DNA of 64,000 bases, from the NCBI GenBank assembly GCA_018675425.1, contig JABGYD010000035.1, positions 1 through 64,000 of the forward strand. The letters run 5' to 3'. The notes under the pieces are model-generated. The model searched no databases, was not told the origin of the DNA, and saw nothing but the letters and a program-made list of their open reading frames with translations. Made by a program: the position numbers and the translations under genes. The stretch is from Kordiimonadaceae bacterium (GTDB taxonomy: Bacteria; Pseudomonadota; Alphaproteobacteria; Sphingomonadales; Emcibacteraceae). Within the stretch, counting starts at the first letter, position 1. Every line of letters starts with the position of its first letter. This document shows, piece after piece, positions 17,843-26,053 of the stretch.

Positions 17843-17932
17843 TTTCTGAGTTTATCTCAGAAAAATAAAATGACCGCGAACTAAATTATCTATATTATTT
17901 AGATAAAATTACGTTCGCGGTCTTGTTATATG
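17843..17932 (+). terminator. two hairpins between acpP and fabF
   Basis: The first, TTTCTGAG/CTCAGAAA (17843-17863), starts at the acpP stop but has no T run after it. The second is long: GACCGCGAAC (17872-17881) pairs with GTTCGCGGTC (17913-17922), with a further inner stem TTATCTA/TAGATAA, then TTGTTATAT. The second may terminate or attenuate transcription, letting acpP be made in excess over fabF. Confidence 0.6.
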
Positions 17933-17940
17933 AGGTTTTA

Positions 17941-17968
17941 TTGGTTAGCATTCGCATCAATATATAAT
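17941..17968 (+). promoter_or_regulatory. possible separate promoter of fabF
   Basis: TTGGTT (17941-17946) and a perfect TATAAT (17963-17968) are 16 bases apart. The predicted start of transcription lies at or just before the ribosome binding site of fabF (AAGG, 17975-17978), so the leader would be very short. It would restore fabF expression after the hairpins. Confidence 0.4.
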
Positions 17969-17986
17969 ATTTGTAAGGTTTAATGA

Positions 17987-19252
17987 ATGAGAAGAGTTGT
18001 TGTAACGGGGCTTGGGTTAGTAACTCCACTGGCATCTGGCCTCGAAAAATCGTGGAAACGGTTGATTGCTGGTCAGAGTGGCGCGGGGTCGATTACTAGA
18101 TTTAACCCAGTAGGTCTTTCGGCACAGGTTGCCTGTGAAGTTCCTTTAGGGGACGGGACTAATGGGACATTTAACGCTAATGACTGGATGGAACCCAAAA
18201 ACCGTAAGCGTGTTGATGATTTTATTCTATACGGTATGGCTGCTGCAGATATGGCGATGGCTGATAGTGGTTATATAGCTGAAACTATTGAACAAAAATG
18301 GCGTTCTGGTGCTCTTATTGGTGCTGGAATTGGTGGCCTTCCGGGTATTGAAAAAGAAAGTATAAATATGAACGAACGCGGCGTTCGTAAGGTGAGCCCG
18401 CATTTTATACCTCGTTGTTTAATTAACCTTGTTGCGGGAAATGTTTCAATTCGTCATGGCTTAATGGGACCCAACCATGCTGTCGTAACTGCCTGTGCAT
18501 CTGGCACACACGCGATCGGCGATGCAGCCCGAATGATAGCACTCGATGACGCAGATGTTATGGTAGCTGGAGGTGCGGAAGCAGCTATTTGTGGCGTCGG
18601 CGTTGCTGGTTTTAATCAGGCCCGAGCGCTAAGTACTCATTTTAACGATACACCAGAACGTGCATCGAGACCTTATGACAAAGACCGTGATGGTTTTGTA
18701 ATTGGCGAAGGTGCGGGGATGCTGATACTTGAAGAATATGAGCACGCTAAGGCTCGTGGGGCTAATATTTATGGCGAAGTAATTGGTTATGGCCTATCAG
18801 GTGATGCTCATCATGTTACGGCACCATCACCGGATGGAAGTGGAGGTTATCGGGCTATGCAAGCAGCTTTTAAGCGAGCTCAAATTGACCCTTCTGAAAT
18901 TGGATATGTTAATGCTCACGGAACCTCAACTCCGCTGGGTGATGAAATTGAATTTAACGCAGTTAAGCGTATGTTTGGTAGTGCATCAGGTAAAATTGCT
19001 ATGTCATCCACAAAGTCAGCAATTGGCCACTTACTTGGCGCTGCTGGCGCAGTTGAGGCGGTATTCAGTATTCTTGCTATGCACCGGGGGGAAATTCCAC
19101 CAACTTTAAACCTTGATAATCCATCAGATGGAATTAATGGTATTAATCTTGTACCCCATGAGGCGCAGCAAAAATCAGGAATAAATGCTGTACTGTCTAA
19201 TAGCTTTGGTTTTGGCGGAACAAATGCATCAATTATTATCAAGCGAGTTTAA
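17987..19252 (+). CDS. fabF: 3-oxoacyl-ACP synthase II FabF
   Basis: FabF is the condensing enzyme of fatty acid elongation. The 421-residue protein has the Cys-His-His triad: Cys170 in TACASGTHA, His311 in NAHGTSTPLGD, and His348 in GHLLGAAGAVE, with the C-terminal NSFGFGGTNAS. AAGG eight bases upstream fixes the start. The stop overlaps the mltG start by one base (TAATG). Confidence 0.97.
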   Translation: MRRVVVTGLGLVTPLASGLEKSWKRLIAGQSGAGSITRFNPVGLSAQVACEVPLGDGTNGTFNANDWMEPKNRKRVDDFILYGMAAADMAMADSGYIAETIEQKWRSGALIGAGIGGLPGIEKESINMNERGVRKVSPHFIPRCLINLVAGNVSIRHGLMGPNHAVVTACASGTHAIGDAARMIALDDADVMVAGGAEAAICGVGVAGFNQARALSTHFNDTPERASRPYDKDRDGFVIGEGAGMLILEEYEHAKARGANIYGEVIGYGLSGDAHHVTAPSPDGSGGYRAMQAAFKRAQIDPSEIGYVNAHGTSTPLGDEIEFNAVKRMFGSASGKIAMSSTKSAIGHLLGAAGAVEAVFSILAMHRGEIPPTLNLDNPSDGINGINLVPHEAQQKSGINAVLSNSFGFGGTNASIIIKRV

Positions 19253-20247
19253 TGAGAGGCATAACAAAGTATATAATTTTATTATTTTCAGGCAGTATTA
19301 TATTTTTTATAATATTTGCATATTTACTTTACCAGGCCTTTCATATTTCTTCTCAAGTAAATTTCGATAGTGTTTTTTTTGTACCCGAAGGACAAGGACT
19401 TACTCTTACATCCCGCTATCTTGAAGAAAAAAAACTGATTAGCAACAGTGATATCTTTAGATTTGGTGTAACGTTTAAAGGCGAGGACAATAATCTAAAG
19501 GCAGGCGAGTTTTTGATACCAGCCCAGCAAAGTATGGATCAGATAATGAAGATCCTAGTCCAAGGAGAGGCTATTCAACATAGTCTTACCATCCCTGAAG
19601 GTTGGACTAGTTATCAAATTGTAGAATATTTAAACAATATCGAAAATCTCAGTAATACTGTCGAAAAACTACCTTTGGAGGGTAGTATTTTGCCAGAAAC
19701 CTATAATTATATTCATGGTGCTAGTCGGATTGATGTTCTAAAACGAATGCAAGAGCAGCAGCGCAGTTTACTAAAAGTACTTTGGAGCGCGCGTGACCCT
19801 GACTTACCTCTAGAAAACATTAATGAAGTTATAATTCTTGCATCTATAGTAGAAAGGGAAACGGGTCTTTCTGATGAAAGGTCGCATATTGCGGGTGTGT
19901 TTATTAATCGACTTCGGCGTTCTATTAGACTTCAATCAGACCCAACAGTTATTTATGGGATTAATAAAAAAGGATTTTTAAGCCGAGGACTAAAACGTAG
20001 TGAATTGAATGATAGTAATAATCTCTACAATACATATAAAATTGACGGTTTACCACCAACTCCGATTGCACATCCGGGCAGGGCTTCCATTCAAGCTGTT
20101 TTAAATCCGATGTTGACAGATGACATTTACTTTGTTGCTGATGGAACAGGGGGACATGCCTTTGCGGTAAGTCTTGATGAGCATCAAAAAAACGTAAGAG
20201 AGTGGAGAAAAATTGAAGTAACTAAAAATAAATTACTTTTGAGGTAA
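19252..20247 (+). CDS. mltG: endolytic murein transglycosylase MltG
   Basis: MltG cleaves nascent glycan strands and is thought to set their length. The 331-residue protein has one N-terminal membrane helix (about residues 6-30) and a periplasmic YceG-like domain with the catalytic Glu201 in ASIVERETG, plus LQSDPTVIYG and the C-terminal GGHAFA motif. It is translationally coupled to fabF. Its 3' end overlaps the convergent SDR gene by 15 bases. Confidence 0.95.
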   Translation: MRGITKYIILLFSGSIIFFIIFAYLLYQAFHISSQVNFDSVFFVPEGQGLTLTSRYLEEKKLISNSDIFRFGVTFKGEDNNLKAGEFLIPAQQSMDQIMKILVQGEAIQHSLTIPEGWTSYQIVEYLNNIENLSNTVEKLPLEGSILPETYNYIHGASRIDVLKRMQEQQRSLLKVLWSARDPDLPLENINEVIILASIVERETGLSDERSHIAGVFINRLRRSIRLQSDPTVIYGINKKGFLSRGLKRSELNDSNNLYNTYKIDGLPPTPIAHPGRASIQAVLNPMLTDDIYFVADGTGGHAFAVSLDEHQKNVREWRKIEVTKNKLLLR

Positions 20248-20985
20248 TTTTTTTAATAAATAATCAAGTACAAAATTTGGAACTAACCGTTGAGCAATAA
20301 AAGTTATGACATGCATCTGCCAAGGAAAAATAATGTGTGGTTTGTTTATTTTAAGGCCTCTACAGATGATTTTTGCCGCTTGATCAGCTTCAATTAAAAA
20401 TGGCATTTTAAATTTATTTTTATCTGTTATACGGCTTTTTACAAAACCAGGACTGATAACGTTTATTTCAAGGCCATCCTTATAATAAAGCCCCCTGAGG
20501 GCCTCGCCGTAGGCCTTTACGGTAACTTTACTTGTTGAATAAGCAGGTGCAGAGGGAAGCCCGCGAAAACCTGCTACCGAAGCAACTACAGCAATTTGTC
20601 CCTGGCCACTTGGTTTCATACATTTAATTGCAGGGTGGATAGTATTAAAAACACCAAGGACATTAATATCGAAAATATTTTTAGTATGAGCTGAAATATT
20701 GTCTAAATTGGATAAGCTGCTAGATACTCCAGCATTTGCAATAACAAGATCAAGTGGGTGACAACTGAGTACCCAGTCGGACATAGATACTTCATCCGTA
20801 ACATCAATTGTATAAATGTGGGCCGTGGCACCTCTTGTTTCACAATCGGCTTTGATAGCCTCCAAACGTCCCTTGTTTCTACCCGATAAATGAAGAACAA
20901 TACCAGGTTCAGCATATTCGTTTGCTAATGCTGCTCCAATACCGCTGCTTGCACCAGTTATTAATATAGATTTAGGGTTTTTCAA
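20233..20985 (-). CDS. SDR family oxidoreductase
   Basis: This is a 250-residue short-chain dehydrogenase with TGASSGIG at residues 10-17, ANAG, a catalytic Ser in VASVAG, and YSTSK. The C-terminal part after the catalytic core is hydrophobic and basic (IIFPWQMHVITFIAQRLVP), suggesting membrane association, as in SDRs acting on lipids; that is inference. The start is TTG, with AGGAAG seven bases upstream. The gene ends inside the 3' end of mltG on the other strand. Confidence 0.88.
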   Translation of the reverse strand: MKNPKSILITGASSGIGAALANEYAEPGIVLHLSGRNKGRLEAIKADCETRGATAHIYTIDVTDEVSMSDWVLSCHPLDLVIANAGVSSSLSNLDNISAHTKNIFDINVLGVFNTIHPAIKCMKPSGQGQIAVVASVAGFRGLPSAPAYSTSKVTVKAYGEALRGLYYKDGLEINVISPGFVKSRITDKNKFKMPFLIEADQAAKIICRGLKINKPHIIFPWQMHVITFIAQRLVPNFVLDYLLKKLPQK

Positions 20986-21037
20986 ACGTATTCTTCCTGT
21001 TATAGTTTACTTAATTTTAATAATAATACAGTGCAAT

Positions 21038-21925
21038 ATGACATTATCAAGTATGACAGGTTTTGGACGTTCTAATAATAGTTTTGAGAACTATAGTTGG
21101 GTCTGGGAATTAAAAAGTGTTAATGGTAAGGGCCTTGATTTGCGTACGCGCATTCCACAAGGTTTTGATACTTTGGATAAACATGTAAAAAGTGTTGCTA
21201 AAAAGGTATTATTTCGAGGCACACTTAATATAGTATTACAAATAAAGAAAGATGGTGTCGAGACAGTTTTAAATGTTAATGAAGATGTACTTAATAAATT
21301 AATAATTATTGCAAAGGATGCTGCAATTAAACATAATTTACCCATGCCATCTATAGATAACCTTTTAACAATTCGTGACGTGATAGAAGTTAATAATGAT
21401 GATACGCCAGATTACACAGAAAAGGGGCGAGATAAGGCTGTAAAGCTAAGTTTTGATGAGGCACTGAAATCACTAATAAGTTCTCGGGAAGAAGAGGGGG
21501 CTGCAACTTACTGTATGTTAAGTCTTATTCTTGATGATATTAATCGATTATTAAGTGAGGCAGAAGTTATTGGCTTAAAACAGCCTGAGTTATTAAAAGA
21601 AAAATATGAAAAAAAACTGGGGTCACTCTTTGATAATAAACAAGATATTGATCAGGGCAGACTTGCTCAAGAAATTGTTCTTCTTGCCTTAAAGTCCGAC
21701 ATTAAGGAAGAAACGGATCGCCTAAATGCTCACATTGTTTCAGCGCGAAAACTGCTTTTGACTAATGGTCCTGTTGGTAGAAAATTAGAATTTCTAACTC
21801 AAGAATTTAATCGTGAAATCAATACCTTATGCTCTAAATCTTCAGATATAAGATTAACTAATATAGGTTTATCCCTGAAGGCATCTATCGACCAGTTTAG
21901 GGAGCAGGTACTCAATGTTGAGTAA
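21038..21925 (+). CDS. yicC: YicC family endoribonuclease-like protein
   Basis: YicC proteins are stress-linked; E. coli YicC has been reported to act as an endoribonuclease on a small RNA. The 295-residue protein begins with the signature SSMTGFGR and WELKSVNGKGLDLR, and ends with the conserved region containing GRKLEFLTQEFNREINTLCSKS. It lies upstream of gmk, the usual neighbour, with 146 bases between. Confidence 0.93.
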   Translation: MTLSSMTGFGRSNNSFENYSWVWELKSVNGKGLDLRTRIPQGFDTLDKHVKSVAKKVLFRGTLNIVLQIKKDGVETVLNVNEDVLNKLIIIAKDAAIKHNLPMPSIDNLLTIRDVIEVNNDDTPDYTEKGRDKAVKLSFDEALKSLISSREEEGAATYCMLSLILDDINRLLSEAEVIGLKQPELLKEKYEKKLGSLFDNKQDIDQGRLAQEIVLLALKSDIKEETDRLNAHIVSARKLLLTNGPVGRKLEFLTQEFNREINTLCSKSSDIRLTNIGLSLKASIDQFREQVLNVE

Positions 21926-22071
21926 TAATTTTTTCAAATAAACTGTAGGTTAATTTTTAGTATTGATTGGTCTATATTTTAGAAATATAAAAGATGTTTA
22001 TCCATTCAAAATTTGTTGGTGGACCTTTTTTTGGAATAATGTTTATATAAACAATAAATAAATTTTTTTTA

Positions 22072-22725
22072 ATGACCCGGAATGTTTTTGTGCAAAACCA
22101 TAAAATAAAAAGAAGAGGACTACTTCTTGTGTTGTCTTCACCGTCAGGTGCAGGAAAATCGACACTCTCAAAGTTACTTCTGGAAAAAGATGATAATATT
22201 ATTTTATCGGTTTCAAGTACAACCCGGGCCTCTCGTAAGGGGGAAATTGAAGGCAAAGATTATAATTTTATTAGTCAATCTGTATTTGAAGACATAGCCC
22301 GCCGAAATGGATTTTTAGAACATGCAACCGTTTTCAATCATTCTTATGGCACACCAGCTGCACCAGTTGAGGATCTGTTGTTAAATGGAAGTGATGTTCT
22401 TTTTGATATTGATTGGCAGGGTACGCAGCAACTGAACGAGAAGGTGGGGGCTGATCTAGTTAGGGTGTTTATCCTGCCACCAAGCAAGCATGAGCTGGAA
22501 AAAAGACTTAAATCCAGAGCACAGGATAGTGATAAGGTTGTATCAATTCGTATGGCGAAAGCTGATGCTGAAATAAGTCATTGGGCTGAATATGATTATG
22601 TGATTATTAATGATGATATTAATCAAGCTGAAGCTGAACTCTTTACTATTTTAAAAGCTGAGAGGATGAAGCGGTTTAGGCAATCGGGAATTGCAGCATT
22701 TGTTGGTGCTTTAACCCAAAACTAA
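22072..22725 (+). CDS. gmk: guanylate kinase
   Basis: Gmk phosphorylates GMP to GDP. The 217-residue protein shows the P-loop SSPSGAGKST (about residues 22-31), the GMP-binding SSTTRASRKGEIEGKDYNFI stretch, and FDIDWQGTQQL. No ribosome binding site is visible before the ATG at 22072; the upstream 60 bases are almost all A and T. It is convergent with rsmA, with 12 bases between. Confidence 0.96.
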   Translation: MTRNVFVQNHKIKRRGLLLVLSSPSGAGKSTLSKLLLEKDDNIILSVSSTTRASRKGEIEGKDYNFISQSVFEDIARRNGFLEHATVFNHSYGTPAAPVEDLLLNGSDVLFDIDWQGTQQLNEKVGADLVRVFILPPSKHELEKRLKSRAQDSDKVVSIRMAKADAEISHWAEYDYVIINDDINQAEAELFTILKAERMKRFRQSGIAAFVGALTQN

Positions 22726-22737
22726 ACACTCAATATT

Positions 22738-23586
22738 TTAACTTTGATATTCTAATGCTAATTTGGAGAAATCTTCAACTGATAACTCTTCAGCGCGGGC
22801 AGTTTCTAAAATACCGGCAGCATAAAGTTTGGGACTTGGATCCGTACCAAGGGCTTTTAAGCTTGCACGGAGCATTTTTCTGCGTTGATTAAATGCCGCA
22901 GAGACAACTCTTTCTAGTATTTTTTGCTTTGGTGCATCCACTGCCTCAGAACGTGGAGTAATATGTACAATAGATGAGGTAACTTTGGGCGGGGGAATAA
23001 ACGCTTGTCTTGGAATATCAAATAATATTTCAACATCGGCTCTGTACTGACAAAGTACCGATAGACGACCATATGCTTTACTTCTAGGTTCTGCAACTAT
23101 TCTCATGCCAACTTCTTTTTGGAACATCAAAGTTAAGGATGAAAACCATGGCTTCCACTTTTGGGCTGTCATCCATTTTACTAGCAGTGCTGTTCCCACG
23201 TTGTAAGGAAGATTAGCGATAATATGTATATCTTTATCTTCTGTATCCCCTATGAGTTCGCATTCATCTATCTCTAGGGCGTTTCCATGAAAGACTGTTA
23301 GAGCTCCATTGTAAGCCTTTGATACATCATTAAGTGCTTCTATACATCTGTGATCCATCTCTACGGCAACCACTCTTGAGGCACCCTGCATTAATAGTCC
23401 TCGGGTTAATGCACCTGGCCCAGGACCAACTTCATAAACAATCGAATTTTGGAGGTTGCCGGCAGCTCGTGCAATTTTTTGGGTCAAATTGAGGTCTGTT
23501 AGAAAATTTTGACCTAAGGCTTTTTTTGCACGAAGATCATATTTGTTTATAACATCTCGCAGTGGTGGAAGGCCATCATTATTCAT
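22738..23586 (-). CDS. rsmA: 16S rRNA dimethyltransferase RsmA (KsgA)
   Basis: RsmA dimethylates A1518 and A1519 of 16S rRNA late in 30S assembly. In 282 residues: the N-terminal KALGQNFLTD motif, the SAM-binding VYEVGPGPGALTRGL, and the catalytic NLPYNVGTALL, followed by the C-terminal helical domain with FNQRRKMLRASLKAL. Its ATG overlaps the pdxA stop by four bases (ATGA). Confidence 0.97.
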   Translation of the reverse strand: MNNDGLPPLRDVINKYDLRAKKALGQNFLTDLNLTQKIARAAGNLQNSIVYEVGPGPGALTRGLLMQGASRVVAVEMDHRCIEALNDVSKAYNGALTVFHGNALEIDECELIGDTEDKDIHIIANLPYNVGTALLVKWMTAQKWKPWFSSLTLMFQKEVGMRIVAEPRSKAYGRLSVLCQYRADVEILFDIPRQAFIPPPKVTSSIVHITPRSEAVDAPKQKILERVVSAAFNQRRKMLRASLKALGTDPSPKLYAAGILETARAEELSVEDFSKLALEYQS

Positions 23587-24623
23587 TTTTTTTCGGTAGG
23601 GCTAACAGTTCTTGATAACCGATCTGCTAACTGTAATGAATTTATCATACTTGTTGGATTTGCAAGTCCATGACCTGCTATATCAAAAGCAGTGCCATGA
23701 TCTGGTGAAGTTCTAATTATGGGAAGACCAAGGGTGACGTTTACACCTGCATCGAAATCAATTGTTTTAATAGGGATCAACGCTTGGTCATGATACATAC
23801 AGATTGCTACATCATACTTTGACCGGGCAGACTTATGAAACATAGTATCTGCTGACATGGGACCAAAAATGTGAATATTTTTTTTCTTAAAAATATCAAT
23901 TACAGGGGCTATTATATTGCTGTCTTCGGTACCCATTGAGTTATCTTCACCCGCATGGGGGTTTAAACCAGCGACTGCTATTCTTGGAAATGAAATATCA
24001 AAGTTCTTCTTCAAAGATTCGTATACTGTCTGAATGGTAGATTTAAGTAATTTTTGATCTAAGATTGCTGGTACTTTACTGAGTGCTACATGGATTGTCA
24101 CAGGTACAACACGAAGTTCATCACTGGCAAGCATCATAACTGGTTGATAATTTTTACCCGTATATTTCTTTGAGAGGGCGGCGAGATATTCCGTGTGGCC
24201 TGGAGATTTGAAGCCTGCACCATAAAGGGATGCCTTATGAATGGGGCTGGTAACCATAGCACACGCGCTACCATTTGTTATAAACTCTACTGCCTTATCA
24301 ATAGCACCTAATACCATTGGTGCTGTTTCTGTTTTTGGATGTCCAAATTTAAAATTCACTGCACAGTCAAAATCAAATACTGGTAGTGATTTTTTAAATA
24401 AAGTGAGAGCCTGATGTGGGGAAGTAATAATACTTATGGGAATGTTTAAACCAAAATTTTCTGCTTGTTTTTTTAGAATAATAGCGCTGCCAATAACAAA
24501 AAAAGGATTAAGGTTATTTTCGCTTCGTTTATCCCAAGCTTTAAGAATTACTTCGGGACCGATACCAGAGGGTTCACCTATAGTTACTGCAATGGGGAGT
24601 GGTATTTTTTTTGAATTTTTCAT
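23583..24623 (-). CDS. pdxA: 4-hydroxythreonine-4-phosphate dehydrogenase PdxA
   Basis: PdxA catalyses an NAD-dependent step of the DXP-dependent pyridoxal phosphate pathway. The 346-residue protein starts with the family motif PIAVTIGEPSGIGPE and has metal-binding histidines in SPIHKASL, AGLNPHAGEDNSMGTED and CMYHDQALIPIK. It lies between surA and rsmA, the standard cluster, and is coupled to rsmA by a four-base overlap. Confidence 0.97.
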   Translation of the reverse strand: MKNSKKIPLPIAVTIGEPSGIGPEVILKAWDKRSENNLNPFFVIGSAIILKKQAENFGLNIPISIITSPHQALTLFKKSLPVFDFDCAVNFKFGHPKTETAPMVLGAIDKAVEFITNGSACAMVTSPIHKASLYGAGFKSPGHTEYLAALSKKYTGKNYQPVMMLASDELRVVPVTIHVALSKVPAILDQKLLKSTIQTVYESLKKNFDISFPRIAVAGLNPHAGEDNSMGTEDSNIIAPVIDIFKKKNIHIFGPMSADTMFHKSARSKYDVAICMYHDQALIPIKTIDFDAGVNVTLGLPIIRTSPDHGTAFDIAGHGLANPTSMINSLQLADRLSRTVSPTEKK

Positions 24624-24634
24624 ATATTTTCTAT

Positions 24635-25936
24635 TTACCGGTAATCGATAATAGCATCGCGGCGAAGGTCGCGCAAATGTCGTCTAGCAATAATTTGAAG
24701 CCTCGACGATGTCATATCCTCAAGTACAGCTTCATATTCTGGAAGTATTATTTGGGGTATATCCTTACTGCAAAGCACATAACTTCTATAACCCTTATCT
24801 TCATCAATAAGGGGTGTGCCATAACCAACGTCAAGTTTTAAAATCTCTGCTCTTATTTCAGCAGGTAAATTACCAACACGAATTACATCGGTCATACCCG
24901 TATTGGTAGCATTAAGAGTTGTTGCTATTATTTCAATTTCTTCACAGGTATTTGAAGACTGAACTACCTCTAGCACTGATTTTTTTAGTTGCTTTAAAGC
25001 ATCATTTTGAAATTCTTCTTTTGAGAAAAATAAAAACCTAAGGTTGACTGCGATATCATTCTCGTCAAGTGTAAGGATCCGCCTCTTGTTATTAAGTTTT
25101 AGAATGTAAACACCCTGTTCTGTGACAATAGGTTGAGTAATAGTACCCGTTTCAAGTAAACGAATTTCCGTATTTACCTCATTTGGCAACTCATTTTCCA
25201 TGATCCAACCCATATCACCCCCCACAGAGGCAGTAGAGGATTGTGAAAATTGTTGAGCAACCCTTGGAAAGTCAATTCCTTTAGTGAGTTGCTCATACAT
25301 TATATTTGCAGCAGATTTAACTTCTTCTCTCTGTGCATTATTAGTAATGGGTAAAAATATTTCACTAACTTGAAACTCAAACTTTCCTTTGTCGCGTTCC
25401 ATTTTCTCTATATAATTCATAACTTCATCATCGGTAACGTTTACCATCGGCTCTAAAAGGCCGAATGTAACACGTTGCCAAGCCATGGAACTTCCTAATT
25501 GTGCTTCTAAAGTTTTCTTTTCAACACCAGCTTCATTTAGGATGGTTTCAAGCACATCAGGTTCCATATTAAACTGACGCGCATAGTTTCTATATGAAGT
25601 TGCCATTTCAGTTTCAGATGCTATGGCCTCGTATTTTTCTGCCTCTTCGAGTTTTAGTTTATCATCGATGAGACCTGACATTGCTTGTTGTTGAAGCAAT
25701 TGTTCCTGTTCCTGATTAATCTGACCGGAGCCACTAGACAGAGCTAGCAATAGAGTTCGCTGCTTGAGATCATAAAGTGAAATAACTTCATCATTAACGA
25801 TGGCCACTATTTCTTGAACATCTTCTAGATTATCGGTTGACTGTTGTGCGTTGACAATACCATTTTGAAATACTGAATATATAGAAAAGATAATCAGTAT
25901 ATTTAATAATTGTCGTTTATAATATTTCGTGATCAT
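24635..25936 (-). CDS. surA: periplasmic chaperone and peptidyl-prolyl isomerase SurA
   Basis: SurA escorts outer membrane proteins through the periplasm. The 433-residue protein has a signal peptide (hydrophobic residues about 10-25, cleavage likely after VNA), a SurA N-terminal domain with EIVAIVNDEVISLYDLKQR, and one recognisable parvulin domain with FSQSSTASVGGDMGW. A second parvulin domain is weak or absent, as in many alphaproteobacterial versions. It lies between lptD and pdxA, matching its role in LptD folding. Confidence 0.92.
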   Translation of the reverse strand: MITKYYKRQLLNILIIFSIYSVFQNGIVNAQQSTDNLEDVQEIVAIVNDEVISLYDLKQRTLLLALSSGSGQINQEQEQLLQQQAMSGLIDDKLKLEEAEKYEAIASETEMATSYRNYARQFNMEPDVLETILNEAGVEKKTLEAQLGSSMAWQRVTFGLLEPMVNVTDDEVMNYIEKMERDKGKFEFQVSEIFLPITNNAQREEVKSAANIMYEQLTKGIDFPRVAQQFSQSSTASVGGDMGWIMENELPNEVNTEIRLLETGTITQPIVTEQGVYILKLNNKRRILTLDENDIAVNLRFLFFSKEEFQNDALKQLKKSVLEVVQSSNTCEEIEIIATTLNATNTGMTDVIRVGNLPAEIRAEILKLDVGYGTPLIDEDKGYRSYVLCSKDIPQIILPEYEAVLEDMTSSRLQIIARRHLRDLRRDAIIDYR

Positions 25937-26053
25937 TTTGTATTCAAACGCCTAACTTACTGTGCAGAGCACTAATATTTAAAAAATACTTATATAACGA
26001 ATTAATTCCTGATCCTAGAATTATGTTAAAAAAATATACATAACTTGTGGCAA

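Noticed and set aside
20233-20247. Frameshift or fusion at the overlap of mltG and the SDR gene
   Set aside because: The genes are convergent, each with an intact C-terminus; a 15-base tail-to-tail overlap is ordinary.
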